From positions 868,001 through 932,000 of the forward strand of contig CAVWFN010000007.1 of the NCBI GenBank assembly GCA_963754285.1: 64,000 nt of DNA, given 5' to 3'. The stretch's first letter is position 1, and every line of letters starts with the position of its first letter. Both the position numbers and the translations under genes were made by a program. The notes under the pieces were generated by a model that did not search any database, was not told the DNA's origin, and saw only the letters and a list, made by a program, of their open reading frames with translations. Origin of the DNA: RYN-133 sp963754285 (lineage in GTDB: Bacteria > Actinomycetota > Actinomycetes > Mycobacteriales > Jatrophihabitantaceae). Below are positions 35,341 to 44,459 of this stretch, piece after piece.

Positions 35341-35483
35341 GTCGTCATCCGCTGAAACCCCCGCTCATCGGACGTCGACACCCCCCACGACAAAGACGTG
35401 GCGATGAAACCCCCGCTCACCGCCGTAGTCAGTCGAACACCTACGAAGCCCCCGGTGGAACCCCCGCCCGCCGGGGGCTTCGT
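35341..35483 (+). ncRNA. Candidate C-rich-loop small RNA (6C-like) ending in a terminator
   Basis: The segment holds two copies of TGAAACCCCCGCTCA, at about 35353 and 35405, and a CACCCCCCACG element at 35379. Each lies between short complementary arms: TCCG with CGGA, GTCG with CGAC, GGCG with CGCC. A strong terminator hairpin follows. Multiple hairpins with cytosine-run loops upstream of a terminator are the hallmark of the actinobacterial 6C RNA class. There is no protein-like reading frame. The orientation is inferred from the terminator, and a possible -35 TTGACC lies at 35201. I cannot verify a covariance match. Confidence 0.45.
35443..35483. terminator. Strong intrinsic terminator hairpin
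   Basis: ACGAAGCCCCCGG (35443-35455) and CCGGGGGCTTCGT (35471-35483) form a perfect 13-bp stem with a 15-base loop. It ends the candidate small RNA on the plus strand and lies about 50 bases beyond the stop of the minus-strand DUF6191 gene, so it may act in both directions. Confidence 0.75.
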
Positions 35484-35534
35484 CATGTTCCGGGCTCGGC
35501 CACCGACGACAGCGCCGCTGCGCTGCTCGCCCCG

Positions 35535-35867
35535 CTAGTCGGTCTGGGGCCCGCTCTCGGGCTTGGTCTGCGGCTCGGTCTCGGCGCCTTCGGTCGCGTC
35601 GCCGGTCACGTCGACGGCCTGGTCGACGGCCTCGTCAGCGTCGCCAGTCGCGACAGCGTCGTCGTCGGCCTCGGTCTCCGCTTCGGCCTCGGCAGCCGCC
35701 GCCTTCGGCGCCGTCCGACGGATCTTGACCTTGCCGGATTCGAAATCGATGCGCTTGCCGCCGGAAGCATCGCCGACTTCCTCGCGGGTGGCCTGCAGAC
35801 GTCGCTTCTCTTCATCCATGTGCCGCTTGGCCGGATTGAAGAGGGTGTCGAGGCCCCACTGCGTCAT
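35535..35867 (-). CDS. DUF6191-family small acidic protein
   Basis: This 110-residue protein has a recognisable N-terminal half (LFNPAKRHMDEEKRRLQATR, then GKRIDFESGKVKIRR) that matches DUF6191. The C-terminal half is a low-complexity Ala/Glu/Asp/Thr tail, probably disordered. Function unknown. The start is ATG 35867. It is divergent from msrA with 69 bases between starts and ends about 50 bases from a strong hairpin. Confidence 0.7.
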   Translation of the reverse strand: MTQWGLDTLFNPAKRHMDEEKRRLQATREEVGDASGGKRIDFESGKVKIRRTAPKAAAAEAEAETEADDDAVATGDADEAVDQAVDVTGDATEGAETEPQTKPESGPQTD

Positions 35868-35936
35868 GGTTCACAGGCTACGCCGAGCAACAGCGCGATG
35901 GTGGCGGCGTCAACGCTGCGCTCGTAGCCTGAATGC

Positions 35937-36596
35937 ATGCTGTTCTCGCGTCACAAGACCGAACTCGTCGATCATGACCGCGCCCTGCGTGGACGTGAGC
36001 ACTACGCGTTCACCATCCCGGCCACGCACTACGTCAACGGGCGGCCGATCCAGCCACCGTTCCCTGACGGGATGCGCACCGTGGTCTTCGGGCTCGGCTG
36101 CTTCTGGGGTGCCGAGGAAGTGTTCTGGCAGGTGCCCGGCGTGTGGACGACCGCGGTCGGGTACGCCGGCGGCTACACGCCGCATCCGAGCTATGAAGAG
36201 GTGTGTTCCGGGATGACCGGGCACACCGAGGCCGTCCTGGTCGTCTACAACCCGGACGAGGTCAGCTTCGCCAAGCTCGTCGCGACGTTCTTCGAGGTGC
36301 ACGACCCGACCCAGGGCATGCGGCAGGGCAACGACATCGGCACGCAGTACCGCTCGGCGATCTACTACACCGACGACGCACAGCGCGACGTCGCCGAGCA
36401 GGCGAAGGCGATCTTCAGCCAGACGCTCACCGATCTCGGCTATGACAAGGTCACGACCGAGATCGCGCCGGCCGGCGAGTTCTTCTACGCCGAGGACTAC
36501 CACCAGCAGTACCTCGCGAAGAACCCGAACGGATACCGGTGCCACGCCACCACCGGCGTGCAGTTCCCGCTCGACAAGCTGACGACCACGACCTGA
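35937..36596 (+). CDS. msrA: Peptide-methionine (S)-S-oxide reductase MsrA
   Basis: This 219-residue enzyme repairs oxidised methionine. The catalytic motif GLGCFWGAEEVFWQVPGV is at about residues 52-69, and VGYAGGYTPHPSYEEVCSGM and GHTEAV follow, as in long MsrA proteins. The EDYHQQYL motif and a final NPNGYRCH block are present. The N-terminal extension of about 45 residues (FTIPATHYVNGRPIQPPFPD) is normal for the actinobacterial form. It is followed by fpg/nei after 10 bases, grouping two damage-repair enzymes. Confidence 0.93.
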   Translation: MLFSRHKTELVDHDRALRGREHYAFTIPATHYVNGRPIQPPFPDGMRTVVFGLGCFWGAEEVFWQVPGVWTTAVGYAGGYTPHPSYEEVCSGMTGHTEAVLVVYNPDEVSFAKLVATFFEVHDPTQGMRQGNDIGTQYRSAIYYTDDAQRDVAEQAKAIFSQTLTDLGYDKVTTEIAPAGEFFYAEDYHQQYLAKNPNGYRCHATTGVQFPLDKLTTTT

Positions 36597-36606
36597 TCGC
36601 GACCGC

Positions 36607-37479
36607 ATGCCCGAACTTCCCGAGATCGAGGCGCTCGCCTCGTTCCTGCGAGAGCGCGCCGTCGGACGTGCCGTCCAGCGCGCCGACGTCGCTGCCTTCA
36701 GCGCGGTCAAGACGTTCGACCCGCCGCTGAGTGCGCTGCAGGGCGCGGTGGTCAACGACGCGTCGCGCTTCGGCAAGTTCCTGTCCCTCGACTTCGACGG
36801 CATGCACCTCGTGATGCATCTGGCGCGTGGTGGCTGGTTGCAATGGCGCGACTCGTTACCGGCCGCGCCGCCGCGTCCGGGGAAAGGGCCGTTGGCCTTC
36901 CGGCTGCACCTCGCACCGGAGTTCCCTGACGGGCCGGTCGCCGGATTCGACCTGACCGAGATGGGAACGCAGAAGCGTCTCGCGGTCTACCTCGTCCGCG
37001 ACGTGCAGGACGTGCCGGGCGTCGCGCGACTCGGACCCGACGCCCTGTCATTGACCGAGCCGCAGCTCGCCGAGATCCTGTCGAGCGCTCGGTCGCAGTT
37101 GAAGGGGACCCTGACCGAGCAGGGCGTCATCGCCGGCATCGGGAATGCCTACTCCGACGAGATCCTGCACACCGCCAAGCTCTCGCCGTTCAAGATCGCG
37201 ACCAAGCTGACCCCCGACGAGGTGACCCGGCTGCACACCGCACTGCACTCGGTACTCACCGACGCCGTCGAGCGTTCGGTCGGGCAGAAGGCGGCGACGC
37301 TCAAGGGTGAGAAGCGCAGCGGTCTGCGGGTGCACGCACGAGCCGGCCTGCCGTGCCCGGTGTGCGGCGACACGGTGCGGTCCGTGTCGTTCGCCGACAA
37401 GCATTTCGAGTACTGCCCGACCTGTCAGACCGAGGGCCGCGAGCTTGCCGACCGTCGGCTGTCGAAACTGCTCAAATAG
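36607..37479 (+). CDS. Fpg/Nei-family DNA glycosylase/AP lyase
   Basis: This 290-residue base-excision-repair glycosylase has the N-terminal catalytic MPELPEIEAL (Pro2, Glu3), a helix-two-turn-helix region with GVIAGIGNAYSDEILHTAKL, and a C-terminal zinc finger CPVCGDTVRSVSF...YCPTCQTEGR. The subtype (Fpg versus Nei-like) cannot be set by eye; the FDLTEMGTQKRLAVYLV segment suggests an actinobacterial Fpg-like group. It follows msrA and precedes a rhodanese gene, all on one strand with 10-base gaps. Confidence 0.88.
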   Translation: MPELPEIEALASFLRERAVGRAVQRADVAAFSAVKTFDPPLSALQGAVVNDASRFGKFLSLDFDGMHLVMHLARGGWLQWRDSLPAAPPRPGKGPLAFRLHLAPEFPDGPVAGFDLTEMGTQKRLAVYLVRDVQDVPGVARLGPDALSLTEPQLAEILSSARSQLKGTLTEQGVIAGIGNAYSDEILHTAKLSPFKIATKLTPDEVTRLHTALHSVLTDAVERSVGQKAATLKGEKRSGLRVHARAGLPCPVCGDTVRSVSFADKHFEYCPTCQTEGRELADRRLSKLLK

Positions 37480-37489
37480 GGTTGGCAGC

Positions 37490-37831
37490 ATGCATCCCGG
37501 TGACATCCCGACCGTCGACATCTCCGCCATCAACGCCGAGACGGTGGTGCTCGACGTGCGCGAAGACGACGAGTGGAGCGCCGGGCACATCGACGGTGCG
37601 CGGCACGTCCCGATGTACCAGGTGCCGCAGCACGTGAACTATGCCCAAGACCTCGCCCAGGACGTCCCGATCGTGGTCGTCTGCAAGATGGGCGGCCGCT
37701 CGGCGCAGGTCACGGCGTGGCTGAACCAGCAGGGCTGGCAGGCCGCCAACCTCGACGGGGGCATGCTCGCGTGGGCAACCGCGGGGCGTCCGATGGTCAG
37801 CGAGGACGGGAGCCCGCCGCGCGTCGCCTGA
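37490..37831 (+). CDS. Single-domain rhodanese (sulfurtransferase)
   Basis: This 113-residue rhodanese domain has VVLDVREDDEWSAGHIDGAR at the start and the active-site loop VVVCKMGGRSAQV containing the catalytic cysteine. The ATG at 37490 is 11 bases after the glycosylase stop, so the gene is probably in the same operon as msrA and the glycosylase. Sulphur donor and acceptor are unknown. Confidence 0.88.
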   Translation: MHPGDIPTVDISAINAETVVLDVREDDEWSAGHIDGARHVPMYQVPQHVNYAQDLAQDVPIVVVCKMGGRSAQVTAWLNQQGWQAANLDGGMLAWATAGRPMVSEDGSPPRVA

Positions 37832-37885
37832 GAGGTTGGGCGCGTCGCGAGGACATGCACAGGACGACGCGGGACGATTAATCAC

Positions 37886-38788
37886 GTGAGGCCACTTCGG
37901 CGGTCGCGGAAGCGCAATGCCGTGTCAGCGCCGGATCGCCCGTTCGTCGTCGCGCACCGCGGCGCGTCCTCGACCGTCGCGGAGCACACCCTCGGCGCGT
38001 ACGTGTCGGCGATCGAAGCCGGCGCGCAGGGCCTCGAATGCGACGTTCGGCTCACGCGCGACGGACACCTGGTGTGCGTGCACGACCGCACGGTTAATCG
38101 CACGTCCGACGGCACGGGCGTGGTGTCCGAACTCGATCTGCCCGGGCTCGAGGCGCTCGACTTCACGTCCTGGCGCACCGACCTGCCTCCGACCGCGGAC
38201 GACCTGATCGGAGACTCGCCGTACCTCGCCGGCGTCGCGCCGGACCTCGGCGAGGACGGCCGCGTGCTGACGCTCGAGCGGCTGCTGCAGTTGGTGGCCG
38301 ACGCGGATCGACCGGTGCGGCTGCTGATCGAGACCAAGCATCCGACCCGCTACGGCGGGCTGGTCGAGAAGGAACTCGTCGACCTGCTTGCTCGCTTCGG
38401 CTGGGCAGGTCATCCCGGCCCACCGGACTCGTTGCGCCAACCCGCTGACATGGACAGCCGCGTGGTCGTGATGAGCTTCGCGCCGACCGCACTGCGACGG
38501 GTGAAGTTGCTCGCGCCGGACATCCCGACAGTGCTGCTGATGGAGTGGCGCCTGCCCGGCCTGCGCGACGGACTGTTGCCCGCCGGCGTCCCGATCGCCG
38601 GGCCGGGACTGAACATCCTGCGGGCCGACCCGGAGTTCGTGCAGCGTGCCCACGAGCGGGGAAATCGCGTCTTCGTGTGGACGGTGAACGAGCCCGACGA
38701 CGTCGAGTTCGTGCGCGGACTCGGTGTCGACACCGTGATCACCGACCGTCCGCGCGAGGTCATCGCGCAGCTGGATCGCCAAACCTGA
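37886..38788 (+). CDS. Glycerophosphodiester phosphodiesterase
   Basis: This 300-residue TIM-barrel enzyme releases glycerol 3-phosphate from glycerophosphodiesters. Catalytic signatures are VVAHRGASSTVAEHTLGAY, GLECDVRLTRDGHLVCVHD (metal and general-base residues) and a C-terminal VFVWTVNEPDDVEFV. No signal peptide is seen, so it is cytoplasmic. The GTG at 37886 was chosen, although GTG 37922 (encoding VSAPDRPF) is also possible. It stands 55 bases after the rhodanese gene. Confidence 0.88.
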   Translation: MRPLRRSRKRNAVSAPDRPFVVAHRGASSTVAEHTLGAYVSAIEAGAQGLECDVRLTRDGHLVCVHDRTVNRTSDGTGVVSELDLPGLEALDFTSWRTDLPPTADDLIGDSPYLAGVAPDLGEDGRVLTLERLLQLVADADRPVRLLIETKHPTRYGGLVEKELVDLLARFGWAGHPGPPDSLRQPADMDSRVVVMSFAPTALRRVKLLAPDIPTVLLMEWRLPGLRDGLLPAGVPIAGPGLNILRADPEFVQRAHERGNRVFVWTVNEPDDVEFVRGLGVDTVITDRPREVIAQLDRQT

Positions 38789-38865
38789 CCTTTTGGGCAG
38801 CGGGATTCCGGTCACAACGGACACAAGCCGGTTTCAGCGCTGGCCATCCGGGGAACACCTGTGAT

Positions 38866-38883
38866 AACGGGCCTCGGCCCGTT
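38866..38883. promoter_or_regulatory. Palindrome upstream of the anti-sigma-type gene
   Basis: AACGGGCC and GGCCCGTT are exact complements separated by TC. They follow GATAAC, which could be a -10 box, and lie 33 bases before the start at 38916. It may be an operator, or a terminator of the GDPD gene. Evidence is only the symmetry and position. Confidence 0.35.
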
Positions 38884-38915
38884 CTGCACGTCGACGCCTT
38901 GGAAAGGAGGGCCGC

Positions 38916-39302
38916 GTGATGGGCGAGATGCTGGTTCGACACGAACCTGCGACCGCTTCGGCTGTACGCCGCGAGCTGGCCCTCGACCTGGAGTTCTACG
39001 GGGTCCATCCGGACGTGATCGACGACGTCACCCTCGTGGCCAGCGAGCTGGTCGGTAACGCGATCCGCCACGCCAGCGGAGGCGACCGCGATTCGTGGGC
39101 CGTGACCTGGACGATCGAGGGCGACGAGGTCGTCATCAGTGTCGAGGACCCCAGCACCGACTTGCCGGTGCGGCGCCGTCCCGCCCCCGAAGCCCCCAAC
39201 GGTCGTGGGCTCGCGATCGTCGAGACCATCTCGTCCGACTGGGGCGTCGAGCTGACCGACCGCGGCAAGCGCGTCTGGGCACGCGTCTCCTACGCCGCCT
39301 GA
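38916..39302 (+). CDS. ATP-binding anti-sigma-factor-type protein (RsbW/HATPase_c)
   Basis: This protein of about 128 residues has a GHKL ATPase fold and the features of RsbW-like regulators: DVTLVASELVGNAIRHASGG (N-box) and NGRGLAIVETISSDWGVEL (G-box). Family members bind and inhibit a sigma factor or phosphorylate an anti-anti-sigma protein. No sigma factor or STAS partner is adjacent, so it is an orphan of the multicopy kind common in filamentous actinobacteria. The GTG at 38916, next to an ATG at 38919, follows GGAAAGGAGGG, a very strong ribosome-binding site. Confidence 0.85.
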   Translation: MMGEMLVRHEPATASAVRRELALDLEFYGVHPDVIDDVTLVASELVGNAIRHASGGDRDSWAVTWTIEGDEVVISVEDPSTDLPVRRRPAPEAPNGRGLAIVETISSDWGVELTDRGKRVWARVSYAA

Positions 39303-39334
39303 CTTTTCTCCTAGCGCTCTCGGCCACCGAGCGC

Positions 39335-39642
39335 GGGCGACACGCGATCACGTGATGCGCCTGGTCACCCTCGGGTCACCGCCGGCATCACTGATGCACT
39401 TTGCACCCGGCAATGTCGCCACAACCACCACCGGCGCCCCGTCCAACGACATTGCCGAATGCAAAGACCGCAAAACCTCACCAGCGGAGGTCGGACGCAC
39501 TCGATCAGCCCGGGCCGACACGCATCACTGATCCGCCTGGTCACCCCCGGGTCACCGCCGGCATCACTGATGCACTTTGCACCCGGCAATGTCGCCACAA
39601 CGACCGCCGGCGCCCCGTCCAACGACATTGCCGAATGCAAAG
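39335..39642. repeat. Two direct copies of an ACTTTGCA...TGCAAAGT-ended element, 176 bp apart
   Basis: The sequence CGCCTGGTCACCC, then CACTTTGCACCCGGCAATGTCG, CCCCGTCCAACGACATTGCC and GAATGCAAAG occurs twice. GCACTTTGCA starts at 39396 and 39572. Within each copy, CACTTTGCACCCGGCAATGTCG and CGACATTGCCGAATGCAAAG are inverted partners. The ends match those of the 51-bp arrays at 21.6 and 22.2 kb, so all belong to one family. The pair fills almost all of the 366-base gap between the anti-sigma-type gene and the 3' end of the glutamate dehydrogenase gene. Confidence 0.88.
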
Positions 39643-39668
39643 TCGCCAGTGAGGGCGGCGCGGCCAAA

Positions 39669-42600
39669 TCAGCTGGGCAGCCCGCGCATGACACGCAGCG
39701 CTACCGACAGCGTGGCCAGGTCGACGGTGTCGCGGTCGAGCGCGGCGCGGACGGTGTTGCGGGCGCGTTCGACTCGTTCGGGGTTCTGCGCGGTCCAGGC
39801 GGCTGTGCGGTCGTCCGGGTCGAGCGAGTCGTCGGTCGTGCGCAACACCGACGTCGTGATGGCCGACAGCGCGGCGTACACGTCGTGGCGCATCGCGGCA
39901 CGGGCCAGCGTCGACCAGCGGTCGTCGCGCGGCAGGCCGGTGATGCAGGTCAGCATCTCGTCGACGTAGAACTGGTCGGACAGCGCGAAGTGCAGCGCAG
40001 CGATCTCGGCCGCCGAATGGGACGACGCGTTCGCGATCTCGACGACGTCGAGCAGGAGGAAGGTGCTCAGCAGTTCGGCGAGATGGGCGGCCAGTTCCTC
40101 CGGCAGCCCTAGCGCGGCGAGTCGCAGCGACTCCGACTCGATGTCGGCCAGTTCCGCGCCGCGCACCAACGACGTGATGCGCGGACTCAGCTCGGCCAGG
40201 GTCGGCCCGAAGCGCGCGATCTCGGCGGCCACATCGGAGATCGGGAACCGCACGTCGACGAACCAGCGCGTTGCGCGGTCGACGAGGCGACGGACCTCTT
40301 GGTAGCCGGCGTGCTGGGCCTCGGTCGACACCTTGTTGTCGAGCTGCTCGAGGCCGGCCCAGAGCTGTTCGAGGCCGAAGATCTCGCGCACGACTGAGTA
40401 CGCGCGGGTGATCTGTGCGACCTCGGCACCGGTCTCTTCGATCGCTCGGTGCACGAACGTCGTGCCGCTGCGGTTGATCATGTCGTTGACGACGACGGTG
40501 GTGATGATCTCGCGGTGCAGCGGGTGACTGCTCAGTGACGATTCGAAGCGCTGCGCGATCCGCGTCGGGAAATAGCCGGCGAGCATGCGCTGGAACCATG
40601 GCTCGTCCGGCACCGTGCTCGACGCGATGCGCCGCATCAGCGTGATCTTCGCGTACGCGACCAACACGGCGTTCTCCGGCGACACCAGGCCGTAGCCGTC
40701 GGACTCGCGCTGTTCCATCTCCTTGTCCGTCGGCAGGAACTCGATCACGCGGTCGAGTTCGCCGGCGTCCTCGAGCAATTGCATGACGCGCAGGTGCACC
40801 GACGCGAGTGCGGGGCTGAGCTTGCGGGCCATGCCCAGCAGCACGTTCTGCTCGTAGTTGTCGCGCAACACGAGCGAAGCGACATCGTCGGTGACCGACT
40901 GCAGCAGTTCGTTGCGCTCGTCGCGCGAGATCTGACCAGCCGCTACAGCCTTGTCGAGCAGGATCTTCAGGTTGACCTCGTGGTCGGACGTGTCGACGCC
41001 GGCCGAGTTGTCGATCGCGTCGGTGTTGATGCGTCCGCCCGCGCGGGCGTATTCGACGCGGCCGAGCTGGGTGAGACCGAGGTTGCCGCCCTCGCCGACC
41101 ACTCGGGCACGCAGCTGGTTTCCATCGGCGCGCAGCAGGTCGTTCGCCTTGTCGCCGGCATCGAGCTGCGACTCGGTCGAGGCCTTCACATATGTACCGA
41201 TGCCGCCGTTCCACAGCAGGTCGACCGGTGCCAGCAGGATCGCGTGGATCAGCTCGACAGGCGTCAGTTTCGTGACACCGGGGGCCAGACCGAGCGCCGT
41301 CGCGACCGGCTCACTGATCGGGATCGACTTGAGCGTGCGCGGATACACGCCGCCACCTGCGCTGATCAACGAGGTGTCGTAGTCGGCCCACGACGAGCGC
41401 GGCAACGCGAACATGCGCTCGCGTTCGGCGAATGACGTCGCGGCATCCGGGTCGGGGTCGAGGAAGATGTGTCGGTGGTCGAACGCGGCCACCAACCTGA
41501 TGTGCTCCGACAGCAACATGCCGTTGCCGAAAACGTCACCCGACATGTCACCGATCCCGACGACAGTGAAGTCCTGCGTCTGGGTGTCGATGCCGAGCTC
41601 GCGGAAGTGGTACTTCACCGACTCCCACGCACCGCGTGCGGTGATGCCCATCGCCTTGTGGTCGTAACCGACCGAACCGCCGCTGGCGAACGCGTCGCCG
41701 AGCCAGAACCCGTAGTCGGCGGCGATGCCGTTGGCGATGTCGCTGAAGGTCGCGGTGCCCTTGTCGGCAGCAACGACGAGATACGGATCGTCGTCGTCGT
41801 AGCGACGCACCCGCGGCGGCGCGACCACCTTCTGCACACCGTCGGCGTCGGTGACGTAGTTGTCGGTGACATCGAGCAGCGAACTGATGAACGTGCGGTA
41901 GCAGGCCACACCCTCAGCGAGCCAGGCATCGCGGTCGACGCCGGGGTCGGGCAGATTCTTCGCGACGAACCCGCCCTTGGCGCCGGTCGGGACGATGACG
42001 GCGTTCTTGACCATCTGCGCCTTGACCAGGCCGAGGATCTCCGTGCGGAAGTCCTCACGGCGGTCGGACCAACGCAACCCGCCGCGCGCGACGGGGCCGA
42101 AGCGCAGGTGCACGCCCTCGACCTTGGGGGAGTAGACCCACACCTCGAAGGCAGGACGCGGCTGCGGCAGACCCGGGATCTGCTTGGGGTCGAGCTTGAC
42201 CGCCACCGCGCCGCGGCGACGTCCGGCCTCATCGGTGCGGTAGGCGTTCGTCCGCAGAGTTGCCATCACCAGAGCCAGCAGGGAGCGCAGGATCGAATCC
42301 TGGTCGAGGCTCGACACCTCGGCGAGCTCGGCCTCGATCGACTCGACGCGCTCGGCGATGGTGTCCGGCTCGTCTGCCCGGTCCGGATCGAAGCGCGCCT
42401 CGAACAGGTTCACCAACATGCACGCGATGTCGGGGTGATCGACCAACGCGCGTTCGATGTAGCCCTGGCTGAACGCAGTGCCTGCCTGGCGCAGGTACTT
42501 GGCGTACCCGCGCAGCAGGTTGGCCTGCCACCACGTCAGGTCGGCCCGCACCACGAGCGCGTTGAAGCCGTCTTCCTCGAGATCGCCGCGCCACAACAGC

Positions 42601-44438
42601 TTCAGCGCCGCAACGACGTTCTTGGCGCGCGTCTCGTCGAACTCGCACCCGGCCGGCAGGCGCAGCCCGAAGTCGTAGATCCACACCTCGTCACGGCCGA
42701 CGAGTTCGATCTCGTACGGTCGCTCGTCGAGCACCTCGATACCCATCTGGGTGAAGATCGGCAGCGCACGCGCCAACGACACCGGCCGGCCGGTGCGGAA
42801 CACCTTGAGCCGGCGATCGGCGTCCTCGTCCGAGCTCGGGGTGTAGAGGCTGAAGGCGAGTCCGTCTTCGTGCGGCAGCGGGTGCAGGATGGCGAGGTCT
42901 TCGACCGCGACGTCGGCGCCGAAGTCCTCCTTGTAGGCCTCCGGGAATGCGCTCTCGTACATGCCGAGCAACTCGGCGCCCTCGACGACGCCGTAGCGCT
43001 GGTCGAGCAGCTCGCGCAGGTCGTCGCTCCAGCGGCGAATCGCGCGGGTGACCTCGGCTTCGACAACAGGTCGCTCGGGCGAGGCCGGCTGGGTGCCGGG
43101 GCGCACCGCGATCAGGAACTGCATGCGCACGAGGCCGAGTTCGACGATGCGGTCGTCGCGGGCGATGACCTCACCGGGCCAGTGCCGGGTGATCACACCG
43201 CGCACGCGCCGACGCGTCTCTGGCCCGAACCGGTCCGCGGCGAAGTAGACCAGCACGCTGACGAAGTCACGGTTGAGGTGGATGCGCGCGAAGACGCCGA
43301 CGGTGCCGCGTTCGGCACGGTCGATGACGAGCTGGGCCAGCCGCAGCAGGTCACCGGTGGGTGCCTCGAGCAGTTCGTCGCGGGGCAGTGTGCGCAAGGC
43401 CGCGAGCAGCCGGCGTCCGGTGTGGCTGTCGGCACGCACCCCGGAACGCAGCAGGATCTCGGCGATGCGGCGCCGCACCACCGGCACGCGCCCGACGGTG
43501 CCGTCCTCGACGCCGGTGATCAGTCCGAGGAAGACGTGGATCGTCTGCGGCGCGCCCGGCTTGGCCGACGCGATCACCGTGACGCAGTCGTAGCGCGCCG
43601 AACGGCGCACGGTCGACACCAGCGGCGACTTGAAGATGACCATCGGGGCGCCGCTGCGATAGGCCGGCAGCAGCTCGAGCGGCGAGATGCGCGCCGCGCC
43701 ACGCAGCACACCCTCGGCGTCGTCGTCCTCGACCTGCGCGCGTGGGCTGGCCAGCTCGTTGGCCGAGTAGGACGTGTGACCCAAGATCATGTAGTTGCCG
43801 TCGGCCAGCCAGCGCAACAGCTCGCCGGCCTCTTCGCTGGTCTCACGATCGAACTCGCCCGGATCTTCGGTCAGATCGTGCGCGAGCATGCGCATGCGCC
43901 GGTACATGATCGGGGCGTCCGCGACGGCGTGATGCACGTCGTCGAGAACGCTGCGCAGGTCGCGAATGAGGATCTCGTGTTGCTCGACGGGAATGTCGTC
44001 GAGCTCGATGTGCATCCACGACTCGACGATCGCGTCCTCGGGCACCGGCGCGTTGTCGTCGATGTCGAGCACCCTGCTCAGCCGCCCGTCGGCATCGCGC
44101 TGGACGACGATCTGCGGGTGCAGCACCCGCTCGGCCGGACAGCTGCGCCGTTCGAGCTCAGCACGCAGCGAGTCGACCAGATAGGGGACGTCGCCGGTGA
44201 CGATGTCGACGGCGGTGGTGTCCGCGTCGAGCTGCGTGACGCGCAGGAGCGTCTCACCGTCGCGCCGCACCGAACCGAACTCGAGGTTGCTGGTCGCCAG
44301 TGCGGCCAGCCACTCCTCGTCACGTCCGGGCAGCTGGCTCGCGGCGTGCGCGAGATAGCGGCTGACGAAAACGTCGGAATCGACGCCAGGGGCAAGATCT
44401 GTCATTGGTGGGGACATCTCGGCGTGCCCTGCCGACAT
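39669..44438 (-). CDS. gdh: NAD-specific glutamate dehydrogenase, large (180-kDa) type
   Basis: This 1589-residue enzyme converts glutamate to 2-oxoglutarate with NAD. The N-terminal half holds the regulatory ACT-like and helical regions of this family. The catalytic core shows GLRWSDRREDFRTEILGLVK and KNAVIVPTGAKGGFV (substrate/catalytic lysine region), GDMSGDVFGNGMLLSE (Rossmann region) and NGGIGTYVK. The length matches the large GDH class of Streptomyces and mycobacteria. The ATG at 44438 is chosen because GAGGTGA lies 6-7 bases upstream; ATGs at 44417 and 44405 are alternatives without such a site. Its activity links to the 2-oxoacid and malate enzymes nearby, although they are not in one operon. 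Confidence 0.93.
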   Translation of the reverse strand: MSAGHAEMSPPMTDLAPGVDSDVFVSRYLAHAASQLPGRDEEWLAALATSNLEFGSVRRDGETLLRVTQLDADTTAVDIVTGDVPYLVDSLRAELERRSCPAERVLHPQIVVQRDADGRLSRVLDIDDNAPVPEDAIVESWMHIELDDIPVEQHEILIRDLRSVLDDVHHAVADAPIMYRRMRMLAHDLTEDPGEFDRETSEEAGELLRWLADGNYMILGHTSYSANELASPRAQVEDDDAEGVLRGAARISPLELLPAYRSGAPMVIFKSPLVSTVRRSARYDCVTVIASAKPGAPQTIHVFLGLITGVEDGTVGRVPVVRRRIAEILLRSGVRADSHTGRRLLAALRTLPRDELLEAPTGDLLRLAQLVIDRAERGTVGVFARIHLNRDFVSVLVYFAADRFGPETRRRVRGVITRHWPGEVIARDDRIVELGLVRMQFLIAVRPGTQPASPERPVVEAEVTRAIRRWSDDLRELLDQRYGVVEGAELLGMYESAFPEAYKEDFGADVAVEDLAILHPLPHEDGLAFSLYTPSSDEDADRRLKVFRTGRPVSLARALPIFTQMGIEVLDERPYEIELVGRDEVWIYDFGLRLPAGCEFDETRAKNVVAALKLLWRGDLEEDGFNALVVRADLTWWQANLLRGYAKYLRQAGTAFSQGYIERALVDHPDIACMLVNLFEARFDPDRADEPDTIAERVESIEAELAEVSSLDQDSILRSLLALVMATLRTNAYRTDEAGRRRGAVAVKLDPKQIPGLPQPRPAFEVWVYSPKVEGVHLRFGPVARGGLRWSDRREDFRTEILGLVKAQMVKNAVIVPTGAKGGFVAKNLPDPGVDRDAWLAEGVACYRTFISSLLDVTDNYVTDADGVQKVVAPPRVRRYDDDDPYLVVAADKGTATFSDIANGIAADYGFWLGDAFASGGSVGYDHKAMGITARGAWESVKYHFRELGIDTQTQDFTVVGIGDMSGDVFGNGMLLSEHIRLVAAFDHRHIFLDPDPDAATSFAERERMFALPRSSWADYDTSLISAGGGVYPRTLKSIPISEPVATALGLAPGVTKLTPVELIHAILLAPVDLLWNGGIGTYVKASTESQLDAGDKANDLLRADGNQLRARVVGEGGNLGLTQLGRVEYARAGGRINTDAIDNSAGVDTSDHEVNLKILLDKAVAAGQISRDERNELLQSVTDDVASLVLRDNYEQNVLLGMARKLSPALASVHLRVMQLLEDAGELDRVIEFLPTDKEMEQRESDGYGLVSPENAVLVAYAKITLMRRIASSTVPDEPWFQRMLAGYFPTRIAQRFESSLSSHPLHREIITTVVVNDMINRSGTTFVHRAIEETGAEVAQITRAYSVVREIFGLEQLWAGLEQLDNKVSTEAQHAGYQEVRRLVDRATRWFVDVRFPISDVAAEIARFGPTLAELSPRITSLVRGAELADIESESLRLAALGLPEELAAHLAELLSTFLLLDVVEIANASSHSAAEIAALHFALSDQFYVDEMLTCITGLPRDDRWSTLARAAMRHDVYAALSAITTSVLRTTDDSLDPDDRTAAWTAQNPERVERARNTVRAALDRDTVDLATLSVALRVMRGLPS

Positions 44439-44459
44439 TGCTGGTCACCTCGTTGTGAC

